64,000 bases of DNA. It comes from Strongyloides papillosus (taxonomy: Eukaryota > Nematoda > Chromadorea > Rhabditida > Strongyloididae). Below are positions 1-12,118 of the stretch, piece after piece. Within the stretch, counting starts at the first letter, position 1. The number at the start of each line of letters is the position of its first letter. The DNA is taken from contig SRSI01000048.1 of assembly GCA_005656395.1 (NCBI GenBank), positions 1,736,001-1,800,000 on the forward strand, read 5' to 3'. A model generated the notes under the pieces. It was not told the origin of the DNA. It worked only from the letters and a program-made list of their open reading frames with translations, and did not search any database. A program made the translations under genes and the position numbers.

Positions 1-60
1 ATCCATAATAATCTAAAAGTTTTATTTATTTTTTTTTAAAAAATAAACATCAAAACATAC

Positions 61-486
61 TTTCGCTTTTAAAGTTCCATTTTCTCTAATTTTTTTAGTT
101 AAGCATCTAACATCAATACCAGTCAATCCAGGTACACCATGTTTTTTTAACCAATCACTAAGACTACTTACAGCCTCATGATGACTATGTTCCCCATCTG
201 GACATACGCGATCAACAATTAAAGCAGCTGGCCAAACTTTGGAACTCTCAAAACCACCTAAAGGTAGTCCGTACTGGTCAACAATAGATTCATCAGGGAC
301 ACCATAATTGCCAATTAATGGATAAGTTAATGTAAGAAGTTGTTTAGCATAAGATGGATCAGTTAATGACTCAACATATCCAACCATCCCAGTTTGGAAG
401 ACAAGTTCTCCTGTAACAGAAGTATGTGCACCAAACAATTGACCTTTGAAACGAGTTCCATCTTCGAGGATAAGAGTAGCAGACAT
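61..486 (-). CDS. pyr-1: CAD protein, N-terminal exon (carbamoyl-phosphate synthase small-subunit region), partial
   Basis: This is the first coding exon of the multifunctional CAD protein, which makes carbamoyl phosphate from glutamine and starts pyrimidine synthesis in the cytosol. The 142 residues match the N-terminal domain of the CPSase small (glutaminase) subunit: a start of the form [11 protein letters not shown], the block [20 protein letters not shown], then [11 protein letters not shown] and the later block [19 protein letters not shown]. The frame runs past base 61 into residues that do not fit the family; a GTATGT donor at 60-55 explains this, so the gene continues off the left edge. 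A T-run-AG lies a short way upstream of the start and may be a trans-splice acceptor. Whether the full gene also has ATCase and DHOase domains cannot be seen here; that is inferred from the animal family. Confidence 0.88.
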
Positions 487-3400
487 CTTATTGAAATAGT
501 AACTCTAAAAAAACTTTATGTGTTATTAAAGTAAAATTGTCATATTTAAAGATATATATAGAATATCAAATTTTCGATGATATGATATAATTAAGATAGG
601 AAAAGACCATCATAATATTTTATCATATTTTAGATTACGAATGGTCAATGACAATATTTTAATCGTATGTTCTTTCATTTAAAAACTTAATAATCTCCGC
701 CTTTGAAAAAAAAAGAAAAGAGAAGTCATCTTGAGATAGAAGAGATACATAATTATTTATATTTTAATATTAAATGGAGGAGAAAAATGTTGTGTAGCTG
801 GGTATTTTATCATGTAATGTTGTAATATAAATAAATTTATCTTCATTAAAATATTACTAATATTATTATTAATTTCCCTAAAAAATTGAAAAACGATTCT
901 AGTGGAAGGTGAGGAAATGATTAACACTACTAGATAGATGGAGATAAAATGTTTTACTATAATAGAAATATTAAGAGATTCTGATGTCCTTAAATAATAA
1001 AAAAAGATATTACAATGACCTTAGAGAAGGCTGTAAAATGCGGCAATCAACTTATTAAAACTTTAAGATAACAAAACAAATATATTTATAGTTTGAGGGT
1101 ACAAACATTTAGAAATAACTTAAACTTATGTTTGTAATTAATATGAGAATGTTCTTAAATCAGTCTACAGAAGAATTGTTTAAAAAAAATAAATATCTAT
1201 CCAAATCTTCTCAAGACAAAGTTGGATACTTTAGATAAAGTATTATCATTATCATTACAATAAAAAATATATAAAAAACCATGAATAGCTTTGAAAAATT
1301 AAGAATACATTTATTTAAAAATGAAAAAGATTGATTTAATCAAGTATTAAAAGAATACAATTTTCACTTTTTTTTACAAATAATTCTTTACCAAGTAAAG
1401 GTAATTTTAAATTGATATGAATAAGGCATTTAAAGTGCAACTTTCGGTTATTTCACAGCTCTTTTAATGTACTTTGTATTTTTATACCTATTAAATGATA
1501 TGAATATCTACTTTTAACAAGTATATTTAACAAACATCCTTTCTTAATCTCTCTTTATAACCTGTCAATTTGCACTTTGGGGGAAAAATATTCTTTAGCT
1601 ATTTCTATCACATGCATTCAATCAACAACATAACATATTATCGTCGTTTATAATGTGTTGGAAAAAGATATTTATGATAATAGTCTTTTTTTTAAAAATA
1701 TGAAAAATTGAGATATTTTACTTTTCCGTATTTTATTCCATATAATATGAATAAATACACATATCGTATGGAATCCAAAAATTTCTTATCAAGTCGTTTT
1801 CAATGTACATAATAATCTTCATTTAAATAAATATTTTTAAATAAGCAATTGACATTGATAAGAGAACACTAACTTTTTTTTTTAAATGTTAGATACCGAA
1901 AATTAAATTAACTTTCAAGTTAGATAACATAATTTTCTTCTAACCTTACGAATATTTGATAAGATAAAAAAAATAAATGTGGAAAGTTTAGAAATTGCTA
2001 TATACCTTAAGAAGTGGATTGTAAAAAAGAGAAAATGTAAAAATTTATTTACTTTAAAAGAAAAATTTAATGCTAATGAAGTGAAATGTTGAATTTAGAT
2101 ATGTTTTGAAGGAATAATTTGTAATAATATTTGGGTGAAATATTATTTAAATAAAAAGTGACTGTTAAATGGTGATATTTTATTTTGTATGGTGATAAAT
2201 AGAATGTTAAAAAAGATTTGTTTATAGTAAATAATGGATGTTATTTAAAAGAAGAAAAAAATTCGAAATCATGTGAAATAAAGATATAGAATAGACTTGT
2301 GACATTATGTTTTGAAAGAACCTTAATTTTCAATATACTTTGATTTACGAAATTTTATTTAAAGAGATTATGTTGGAAGTATAAATTTGAAGTAGAAGAT
2401 TTCCCTTTAAAACATTTGGTTTTTACAGCGGAGAACGTATAATTTTTTCAAACATAATCTTAAAGAATTTAAAAATAATCCTTTAGTATCAATATTGATA
2501 TTTACAATTTCATTCATTAAGGTTTACTTTTTGATAATACAACGGTAATTTAAAAAAGTTTAATAAAAATAGATATGACATGTTTAATTATGTTTCAAAC
2601 AATATTTATATCAAATATACATGTTCTTCACATGAATAGGAGTATAAGCCTTGCTAAAAATTATTTATATAGTTGTTTTTATTGATAACAATTTTCTACA
2701 TGGATCATTCTAATTTTAAAATGATTAATTGACAAAATTTTTATATCTTTTTGGAAGAATAATTAAAATTATTTATTGTTAAAAAGTATTATTACTTTTA
2801 TTGCATTTCTATTTGATATTGTTGCATTCATTTGATTAGGAAAGTCTTTTTTTGTACGTAAAATGATAGTAAGAAAGAGATACAAAGAGTGTTTTGATTG
2901 TTCTATTTTCAAATAATTTTATTATTTTTATAAAATTCAATGGATTATAAACATATTTTAACAAAGAAAATTATTACTTTTTAACATCCAACAAATCAAA
3001 TAACAATTCATTTAAAATAACTTTGCACAATTGCAGACAAAATAGAAGAAGTTAAACAAAAAAAGTTTTGATACAAAGATTGATAGGTACATATTATTAT
3101 ATAATTGACAATAAAAGTGTAACACATGTTGAATTAAAGAACATAATAATAAAATAGAATATTTAACATATCAATATCCCTTTAAAAATATAAATTATTC
3201 CTCTTTTTTAGATGGAATTTTGAAAAAATTTTTACAAAATATCAATATATTTATTATTGAATGATATGTGGATGAAAATTTTAAACGGTCGAAGGTGATA
3301 TTTAAACCCACAACTGTCTTTTAATTTTTTATGATGTACGAAGCAAACTAAAGAATACTTAGAAATTTTATCTCATATTATTAATATTTATTTGGTACCT

Positions 3401-3761
3401 TGGCTTACAATCACATGTTTTTGCTTTATTTTGACGTACATGATAAGATTTTAATTCTCAATTTAAGGTTGGTTCCTCTTTTTAAAATTTAATATCAATA
3501 GATAAGTATAAAGACCTTAAAATTATAATGGAAAATTTAAGAACATAATGCTTTATTTAAAATTAAAAGATATGCTAATTACCATAAAGACATACAATTG
3601 AAATGATAATTAATGAGAAAGAATTTTCATTTGCAAAAATAAAATAATACTCCAATTGTTACAAAAATTTTATTACTCGATGGTCATAATTATGATGATC
3701 ACCTATAAATACATTAAATAATGGGACAATATTTTATCTATTCAAAAGAAAAAAATATAAT
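487..3761. other. AT-rich gap, no gene seen
   Basis: About 3.3 kb between the CAD start and the small repeat-protein gene. It is AT-rich with no convincing open frame, RNA gene or long repeat on either strand. The part nearest 487 should hold the CAD promoter. Confidence 0.6.
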
Positions 3762-4052
3762 TTAATATTTGTAACCGGCAAATCCATCATATCCGAAATG
3801 ATTATGTTGTGGTTGAGCTCCAGCATAGAATGACTCAACAAATTGAGAGGAGATAGCAGTAGCCATTTGTGGTTCACTGGCTAAATGACGTGAAGCAGCG
3901 GAGGGGAAATGTTGTGGTGGTCCTCCCGAAAGTTGACTGCCTCTGGATGCTACTCTTGAGTCTGAGGTTGGGTATCCAGCAAAACCATTGTGAAGACCAA
4001 GAGCTTGGTAGGCGGGTGATGCACCAACATAGAAAGAATTCATTAATGTCAT
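3762..4052 (-). CDS. Small protein with a repeated SFYxGAxP...GFAGY motif
   Basis: A 96-residue frame with clearly richer base composition than its surroundings. I do not recognise the family. The protein begins and ends with two copies of one motif: residues 6-27 read SFYVGASP, five residues, then G...GFAGY; residues 74-94 read SFYAGAQP, five residues, then G..GFAGY. The middle is Ser/Ala/Gln-rich, low complexity. There is no signal peptide or membrane segment. Two ATGs lie near the start (residues 1 and 4); the first is used here. A 5' exon cannot be excluded because no obvious splice acceptor sits next to the ATG. The conserved spacing of the two ends argues for a real protein and not a chance frame. 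Function is unknown; a cytosolic or nuclear protein with two short binding motifs is an inference. Confidence 0.6.
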   Translation of the reverse strand: MTLMNSFYVGASPAYQALGLHNGFAGYPTSDSRVASRGSQLSGGPPQHFPSAASRHLASEPQMATAISSQFVESFYAGAQPQHNHFGYDGFAGYKY

Positions 4053-4839
4053 TTTGAATTAGTAGAAGGTAAGTAACAAAAAGAAGAAGATGTCTGATTT
4101 TGTAACAAATATTATTTCACTTTATAGCAAAATATTACAAAATAATTTTAATATTAGTAATATTTTACAACCAAATTTGTAAAATAATTAAATTTATATT
4201 CAAATATCCTTTTGAATATATTCTGGTGACCTAAAGTTTTTAAAAAAACATAAAACCTTTGGTAAAAGTGATATTTGTACTAAAATTTTTACTTAAATAC
4301 TAAGTCTGTTTATTCTTATCAAAAGTTCTTTTATCATTATTAAAATAAATAAATATTGTGATTATCAACAAAAGATTGTAATTAGGTAAAAGAGATGCAA
4401 ACATCGAACATTCAAAAATACTTTGGTACTATTTTGTTTCAGTAGAGTGGCTAACAAAGGAGTGACATTACATATACTACAAATGAATACACCATATGTA
4501 AAGTTATGTAATAACTGTTTATCACTTGAATCACCATATTCAGCAACATTAATTATAGTAAAAAAACTTGAAAAAAATTAATTCCATTAGTAGCTTAAAT
4601 TATTACAACATACTTTCTGAGCATATCCTTGAAAAATTGTCTTTTAACTCCATCTTCAATATATATTCATGAGCAAGAAAATTCTCAAAACATGGTCAGC
4701 GATAAAAAATCAAATTTGTAAATTTTATTAGAGATAGTCTTTGAAGTGACATAACAATAATGAATAACATTTTACATTTTTTAGTAAAAGTTTGTTAATT
4801 TAATGTATAAAAACAAAAAATCGCACATCTCTTGTTAGT
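4053..4839. other. Intergenic, AT-rich
   Basis: Between the start of the small repeat protein and the end of cdk-1. It should contain the promoter of the former and the 3' UTR of the latter. No other feature seen. Confidence 0.6.
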
Positions 4840-5831
4840 TCAAACAACAAGATCTCCATCCCAATCTCCAGCAGGGAGGGCTGCTTTATCAAGATCATCA
4901 AAGTACGGATGTCTCAAGGCTCTTTTCATGTCAATTCTATTGTTTGGTTCATAAATTAACATGCTCGACAACAAATCTATACCATTCCTGTCAATTAAGC
5001 CATTACACACCTCACTCAAATTTTTAGAAGGCCATTTAGGGAAAGTCGTTGAATAGTTTGCAAGCTCTGAGACACCTGGCCATAACTCTTCATTAGCTGT
5101 TCCTAATATCCTGTAAGAATAGACATCAAAAGATATTGTCACTAAGAAACTTACTTAAATACTCTGAATAGTTGATCAATCTCTGAATCTCCATGAAATA
5201 GTGGTCTTTTTAACGCCATTTCTGCAAAAATACATCCAACAGACCATGTATCTACACCGTGTGAATATCTTTTAACACCAAGTATAATTTCTGGTGCACG
5301 ATACCACAAAGTAACTATTTCATGAGTATAAGCACGCAAAGGGATACCGACACTGCGCGCCAATCCAAAATCAGCAATTTTAAGACATCCAGAACCATCG
5401 ACAAGTAGATTTTGTGGCTTCAAATCCCTATGGAAAATACGACGCTGGTGAGCAAAACACATCCCCTGGCACAACTGATACAAGTAACTTTTCATAAGAT
5501 ATTTATCCATACTTTTATCATCCGGTATTTGATCAATATATCTTTTAAGATCCATAGTTAGGTATTCAAATACTAAGTACAATCTCTTTTCCTCCATTAT
5601 GATGGCTTTTAAAAATACAATATTAGGGTGTTGTAATTCACGCAACATGGCAATTTCACGAACAGCTGTCGATGGAACACCCTCGTCTTCACCTTCTAAA
5701 CGAATTTTCTTTAACGCTACCAATTCATTAGTTCTGACATCTCTTGCTTTATATACAACTCCATAAGTTCCTTCTCCAATCTTTTCAAGTTTAAGGTAAT
5801 CGTCAAGACGAGCCTTATTCTCTATATTCAT
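4840..5831 (-). CDS. cdk-1: Cyclin-dependent kinase 1 (CDC2/CDK1)
   Basis: Ser/Thr kinase that drives entry into M phase when bound to cyclins A/B. Two exons, 5831-5155 and 5110-4840, are separated by a 44-base intron (donor GTAAGT); joining gives 315 residues, close to the usual length for CDK1. Visible marks: the glycine loop GEGTYGVVY with the inhibitory Thr and Tyr, the catalytic block [15 protein letters not shown] at the activation segment, [13 protein letters not shown] around the activating Thr, and GDSEIDQLF near the CKS-binding face. The cyclin-binding helix reads PSTAVRE, an Ile to Val change from PSTAIRE. A T-run-AG ends three bases before the ATG, suggesting trans-splicing. CDK1 fits better than CDK2 because of the [16 protein letters not shown] C-terminus. 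An E2F-like site lies upstream. Confidence 0.95.
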
Positions 5832-5834
5832 AGT

Positions 5835-5842
5835 CTAAAAAA
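5835..5842 (-). promoter_or_regulatory. Probable spliced-leader trans-splice acceptor of cdk-1
   Basis: On the minus strand a T run followed by AG ends three bases before the cdk-1 ATG, leaving an almost absent 5' UTR. This is typical of nematode genes that receive a spliced leader. Inferred from sequence only. Confidence 0.5.
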
Positions 5843-6006
5843 TTGAAAAATAAAAAAATAAATGAATAAAAAATGTAAATGATAGTATTAAAAATTAACC
5901 ATTTCGGGATGACAATATCAACTTTGGATGGTGATTTTAGTATAAAGAGGATGACTTTATGATGCGCTTTTGTTTGTGCGCGCTTTCATCATTTACGGGG
6001 CAGGCC

Positions 6007-6016
6007 TTCGCGCCAA
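6007..6016. promoter_or_regulatory. E2F-like site upstream of cdk-1
   Basis: On the minus strand this reads TTGGCGCGAA, an excellent match to the E2F/DP consensus, about 175 bases upstream of the cdk-1 start and inside a short GC-rich island (about 5960-6020) that also holds a GCGCGC stretch near 5977. CDK1 is a known E2F/DREAM target in animals, so a cell-cycle promoter here is a reasonable inference. Confidence 0.5.
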
Positions 6017-6108
6017 GACCTTCTTATAATTGAGTCAATTAAAATGGGCTAATATATACTTTAAAATACTTTATTTTAATGTTTTATATGAGAAAAAGTT
6101 AGCAAAAA

Positions 6109-6399
6109 TTAACAATAATACAATTCAAAATTAAATCCATCATGAATTTCATAGTCTTGGAGTGTGATATGATCTTTGTAAACTGTATACCATTTTTTGA
6201 GAACTAATTTGTCACTTCTGAAAATAGAAAATTAAAGTTAGGAATGTGTAATTTTTTTAAACAGTGTAGTGTGTATTTTAACATACCTAGTACCAATTTG
6301 TACAGCTATGAGTTTTTTCAAATCTCCTATAGTATCTGTAGGATTACACTTCACACGAACTTTCTTTCCCACACGATCATTAACAGTTACTTCAATCAT
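6109..6399 (-). CDS. ubl-5: Ubiquitin-like protein 5 (Hub1)
   Basis: A ubiquitin-fold protein that binds spliceosomal proteins without being conjugated; in nematodes the homologue also takes part in the mitochondrial unfolded-protein response. Two exons, 6399-6287 and 6217-6109, flank a 69-base intron (GTATGT...CAG). The joined product is exactly 73 residues, the family length. It starts [18 protein letters not shown] and contains [30 protein letters not shown] and [14 protein letters not shown], ending with a single residue after YY where ubiquitin would carry Gly-Gly; the Tyr-Tyr ending is the family signature. Too short and split to show as one long frame. It lies about 280 bases from cdk-1 and 300 from vps-4, all on the same strand. 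Confidence 0.95.
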
Positions 6400-6696
6400 T
6401 GTTCTTCAAAAGTATGTACTTTATCTGCTCACAAAAATTGCTATATATGATGTAATATTAATAAATCTAGTGAAAGATACTCTATTCCACTGGGTTTGTC
6501 TTGTTAGGTTTAGTTAATGAATGATAAAATACTTAGTGAGTTAGAAAGTTTGAAAGAAAATAAAAGTCCGGTAACATTGTATTTATAAAAGAAATCTACA
6601 TATTTAATTGTATTTTGTACAATTTTTTTTAAAAAAAATGATAATATTTTGTTCTTTATAGATATAAATAATTAGTAGTTAGTAAAAAAGTTTTGT

Positions 6697-8145
6697 TTAA
6701 GCGTCCTGCCCATATCCATCTTTGAATTTCTCTAATCTTACTAAATCATCCCTATTGACAGCTGGTTTAGTATTCATTAATGATCGTCGCATATCATTCA
6801 TGGATAGAGGCAGCTCTGCTAACTTATCTGTTGGTACATCCGTCCACGACATTGGCATTGCTCCTCTGTCACCAGGGGAACATGGTGATAACAAATCATG
6901 AACGATAACGTTAGGATTTCCTGGAGAGGGACCGCTAATTCTTTTGAAGTGTGTTGCTGATTGTAATTTACGTATAGGTTGCATGAGAGCATCTCTGACG
7001 AGGATAGCAATATCTGCTCCAGAATATCCATCACTCTTCTCAGCTAATTCTCTATAGTCTTGTTCTGTTAAGGTATTTACTGTTGAACCAACATTCATCT
7101 TAAACATTTCTTTTCTTGCCTCCAATTCTGGTAACGGTATATATATTCTTTTTTCAAAACGACGTATAATAGCTGAATCAAGGCCCCACGGGATATTTGT
7201 AGCACCTAATATTAATACTCCATCATTATGGACACCTACACCATCCATTTGCTTCAAAAATTCTGTTTTTATTCTCCTTGCTGCCTCTGATTCGTTGTCT
7301 GATCTGGAGGAACATAAAGAGTCTATCTCGTCAATAAAAACGATTGATGGTTTCTTATCCCTAGCCATTTGAAAAAGATTTTTGACAAGTTTTTCAGATT
7401 CACCCAACCATTTAGAAACAAGATCAGATGATGATACAGAAAAGAAAGTTGAGTTATCAGCTTCTGTTGCAACAGCTTTCGCTATGTATGATTTACCTGT
7501 TCCTGGTGGTCCAAACAACAATATTGCTTTCCATGGTGTTCTTTTTCCAGTAAAAAGTTGTGGAAATTTGATGGGTAATATAACAGCTTCTTTCAGAGCC
7601 TCTTTGGCACCTTCCAAACCGGCAATGTCATCCCATTTGACATTTGGTTTCTCAATGACAATAGCGTCATTTAATTTACTATTAAGTTGTTTTGATTGAG
7701 CATCCTCTGAATCGGAATCGTTATTATCCTCCTTCATTGGTTTCTTATTCTCATTATTTTTAATGAAATTTTTTATCTTTTCTGCTCTTTCAAGGTACAC
7801 TAATGTCTTTTGTCGTATAGCTTCTTTCTGTCTTTCTCCGGCCGTCTCATCTAAAAAATAAGGAATGACAATATGATAAATACTACTATTATTGATAAAA
7901 TGGAGATTAAGAAAAAAGTTACATTTTATCTTATTAAAAAATTCTAATAAAGTGTAAAAACGATATGTAATTTAAAATAATTGCAAAACAATCATCTTTC
8001 TTTTCAGAAACCTACATTTAATAGCATGCAAAAAATACTCAACAGCATTCTGATAAAATGCCAATGCTTGAGGGTAGTTTTTTTTGTTATCCTCTTCTGT
8101 AGCTTTGGTCACTAAATCTATAGCCTTCTGAATTGAATTACTCAT
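6697..8145 (-). CDS. vps-4: VPS4 AAA ATPase (ESCRT-III disassembly)
   Basis: Hexameric ATPase that removes ESCRT-III filaments from endosomal, cytokinetic and other membranes. Two exons: 8145-8016 encodes most of the N-terminal MIT domain ([14 protein letters not shown] ... [14 protein letters not shown]), and 7850-6697 the rest; the intron is 165 bases. The splice restores [15 protein letters not shown], matching the family across the junction. The product is 427 residues, close to known VPS4. Visible motifs: Walker [10 protein letters not shown], Walker [11 protein letters not shown], the sensor region [14 protein letters not shown], the arginine finger [12 protein letters not shown], and the VPS4 C-terminal helix ending FKDGYGQDA. 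One oddity: the usual RRR before FEKR reads IRR here. A T-run-AG about 16 bases before the ATG could be a trans-splice site. Confidence 0.95.
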
Positions 8146-11100
8146 TCTTATAAGATATCACCTAAAATCAATAGTATCTATATAAAAATAGTGTTTATTA
8201 TTTGTACTACACTTTAACTCCTAAGTAAATATCTTCCCAAACTTACGTTGAGCGTTCTCAGTATTAATGATTTTCGTGATAAGATAAACTGACTTTTAAA
8301 GATAAGATTTTAAAATAAAAATTTACTTAATAATCCATTTAGTCAATTTATTTTATTTATTGATATTCAAACTTTATAAATATACCTTGTGAAGTATAAA
8401 AAAAAGTATGTTTATAGTAGAATTTTCTCAGTACCACAGGAAAAAATGGTCGAATCTTAGTATAGGTAATTACCAATCTGTGAGTCTTATATTGAAATCT
8501 TTAATATTATACAAATTTTGGTTTCCAACTAAAATGACTTCATATAAAATTTGATCATAAAAATTTAATTCGTAAAATATACATCATCAATGTACGATCT
8601 TTCCTTATTACATTTCATTTCAATGAATCACCATTACAAAAAGTATTTCATTTTTGAAATTTTATATATGCATTTTTAATTATCAAATATTTGTCATACT
8701 CCTTCCTCTTTAACACAATTAAAATTACTTCGTTGTTAACAATTTTACTTCATATAACTTTTGATTTTTTTTATTTACATGACATATGTAAAGTCAATCA
8801 TTTTGTTAATGGATTTTTTAATGATTATGAATCACCTGGTCAAGTAGTAAAATTTTCCCAACACCTTAGTAAATAGATTATTAACTTGTAGTTGTATTGA
8901 ATGTCATATTTATTGATATGATAGGTATTTGTGTATAAAGTTCATTGAAATTTGACAGGTGACCAAAAATCTGTCATATGAAGGGATTTTATTTACAATA
9001 CCATTTCGTTTGGATTCTATTATACATATGTAATTTCTTTTTTGTTGATTTTTGAGTTGATTATTTGCAAATATCCAATGAATGGATAAACTTTTCCATT
9101 ATTTGTACATGAAATTATGGTATGTGGACAGTAAACTTTTTTTGGAATGATCATATATCAAGTTTATTAATATCAAGATTTTTTACATACTTAATTTTAT
9201 TTAAAATTAAAGATGGGAGAAATTTTAATTAATTTGTCCGAAGAGTTAAAAGCTTAATAAATCACCAATGAAAATAACAATATGAGGACAAGAAAAATTG
9301 TGTTTTAACTTCAATTTGTCTGACTCATCATCAACTGACTGGTTAATATGAAAATTATCAATTTAAATGTGTGCTCTTTTTGATAATAAATATGTTAATC
9401 ATATACACAAAGATGAATTATAATTTCAAAAAGAAAGTTATAATTTTGATTAAATTTTTAATAGATTTTTATGATTACAAAAGATGCATTAAAATTTCTT
9501 GATGGTCGTATGCATACCCATTCATTATCATGACTAAAATATTTTCAACACTTAGAGAATACTTACGTATAAGTGTTAAATTTGTATGAATCTATGGAAC
9601 TTTTTTACTTCCATTTATGTTTAAAAAAATAGAAACTTTTAAAAAATTAAATAAATTTAAGATACAGACTGTTAAGGAGCATGTTTATAACATCTCAATC
9701 ATCTACTTTTTTTATATAAGTATCGTGAGTAAAATATGTGCTTCATCACTCTTAATAATGTTTATTTTCCCTTGAGTGATTATAGACTATAAAAAATTCA
9801 TTTGATTTATTTTCTTAGTAAAAAAACATAATAAAATAGTAATTCTTTAATTATTATATCTTAAATAGGATGTTGGAAATCAGAAAAAAATTAAACACAT
9901 TAAACATGTATAAAAATTACTTTAAATCATCATTCTTAATCAAGAATGTACTTTTAAGGAACAAATTTTAAATAAATTACTTTTTATGCACCAGTAATCC
10001 TAAATAATTTATATTATATGTGTTAGAAAAAAAATTTTTTTATAAAGCAATTTTTCTCTTATTTTTCGATGAATAACATAAATTACATTTTTTCTCATTA
10101 AATGTTACAGTAATTTTTATTTTTAAATTGAATATATATTTTTTGAATTCGATATAATACACATGTTATTAAAAAATAGGATAAGGAACAAAAAAATTAT
10201 TATTTATTGTTATCTATAATATGTAATGAAAAAAGGAAATTGAGTTTTTTTTTCACATAGTAATATCCTAAGCCACTTTTAAAAACTTTTATCAGTTATT
10301 TTATTATATATGAAAGTTTTTATTTTTTATACTCTTCTCCATAGCTCTTTTAATAATTTTACCATTATCCCATATCACATCAAATTGACACATAATGTTA
10401 TCAATCATTTTTAAACATATAGACATAGCTTTTGATAGTTATCTACACATAATAAAAATGGCTTTTATCTCAAGAGTGATGAAAATGAATTTTATATCTT
10501 GAAGTGGAATTCCTATTTCCATATACATATATTTTTGTAAAAAGCTATACATATTTGTTAACTCATTTGACATGTACATTAAATAGTTATATAGATGGGT
10601 AAAATAAAGTGATATTAAAGAAAAAAATGTATGAGTTTTTTATTTTAAACGCCTTTATTTTATCCTATCAATTTTCTTTTTATTTATTACCTTACGATTT
10701 ATTTTTTTCTATCTTTATCTCATTTACTTCTTTTAAAGTAAACTTTATTTTTGCCTTGTCTCTAGAAATGTATCATTTTTAATGGTGTATCTTTTACAAA
10801 CTGCTTTAAACATGGCACGGTTCATTTCTTCTTTTTTTATCTAATAAACATGGTAAAGACAATTATGATATAATAAAAACATTCTAATGGGCATATTGAT
10901 AAAAAGAATACATACATATGTTCTCTTGAAAAAGTATATTATTTTCAATTGGTAAAATACATGTGTTTATTTTAAAAAAATACCCTGGTCAAAGAAACAT
11001 TTTTGAAGAAAATTAATTATTCTATAATGTACCAAGTAAATAATAAATGTGTGTGATTTGTTAGATGATAATAAAAATAATGATATAACATATCTATAAA

Positions 11101-12118
11101 ATATCTAAACAAATATTATATATCTATTTAAAAACATTCTATTCTGGCATTCCTTCATTTTCTTCCTAATACTTAAAGGTTTTTTCTTCATCATCAAAAT
11201 ATACACTCTCGATAGGCACTTTAAGAAAAGGCTATCATTATACATATCTACCCCCCTCCTCTTCCTCCCTTCCTCCTAATATTATAATTTTATATATATA
11301 GTAGAGAGGACATAACATAGACCTAACCTCATTGGAAACTTTCTTGGACACTTTTTACTATATAGCCATAAGATAATATATTATCATTTTACTCATTTAA
11401 CTATGTGTCTATTATTATTTTATTAATATTCAAACTATAATAAAAAAAGACTTACTAACTTTAATTTCTCCTTTTTTTATATTATCGATATCATTTAGTG
11501 ACACCTTAACTATATGAAATATGATAATGAGATTAGAAGGATATATTTGTATCTTTCCTTTATATTTTTTTAACCTATTTCCTCTTTTTCTAATGGAAAA
11601 GTAAATGGCACTTTGACTTCTTTTCATTTACTACTTTAAAATATATGCAGATATATTTATTTATCACAAATAGAAAAAGGTATGCTATCTGTTGTGTTTT
11701 AAAGAATATTTATCATTTTTTGCATAAAAAAACAAGATTGAAAAAATATAAAGATGTGAGATTTAGAGGTATATTTTTTTAACATTTTAATATAACTTTT
11801 ATCTTTTTATGAAAATATTATTTATGTTCTTTGAATACATTTGTATACATAAAAAATAAATTATTAATTTAACTGTGTTTTATTTTATGACTTGTTTATT
11901 GATATATTTCCTACATTTAAATTCTTATTTTCATTTCCTTTTTTCAGTCTTATTTCATTTATTTTTATCAAAAAAGTCAATGGTAAAAACAACATACTGT
12001 TGGATATTTTAATTAAAATTTTCTTAATCCTATTAATATCAAATTCTAACTTTTATGAAATAGAGCAAACAAAATAAACAAAGTCAATCTTAAGAAAGGC
12101 AAAAACAAAATTACTATC
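8146..12118. other. 4-kb AT-rich gap, no gene seen
   Basis: Between vps-4 and the GPCR. Short frames here are low-complexity and not supportable. A C-rich stretch (about 11250-11275) and a T-run ending TTTTTTCAG near 11947 lie upstream of the GPCR and may mark its promoter or 5' splice acceptor. Confidence 0.55.
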
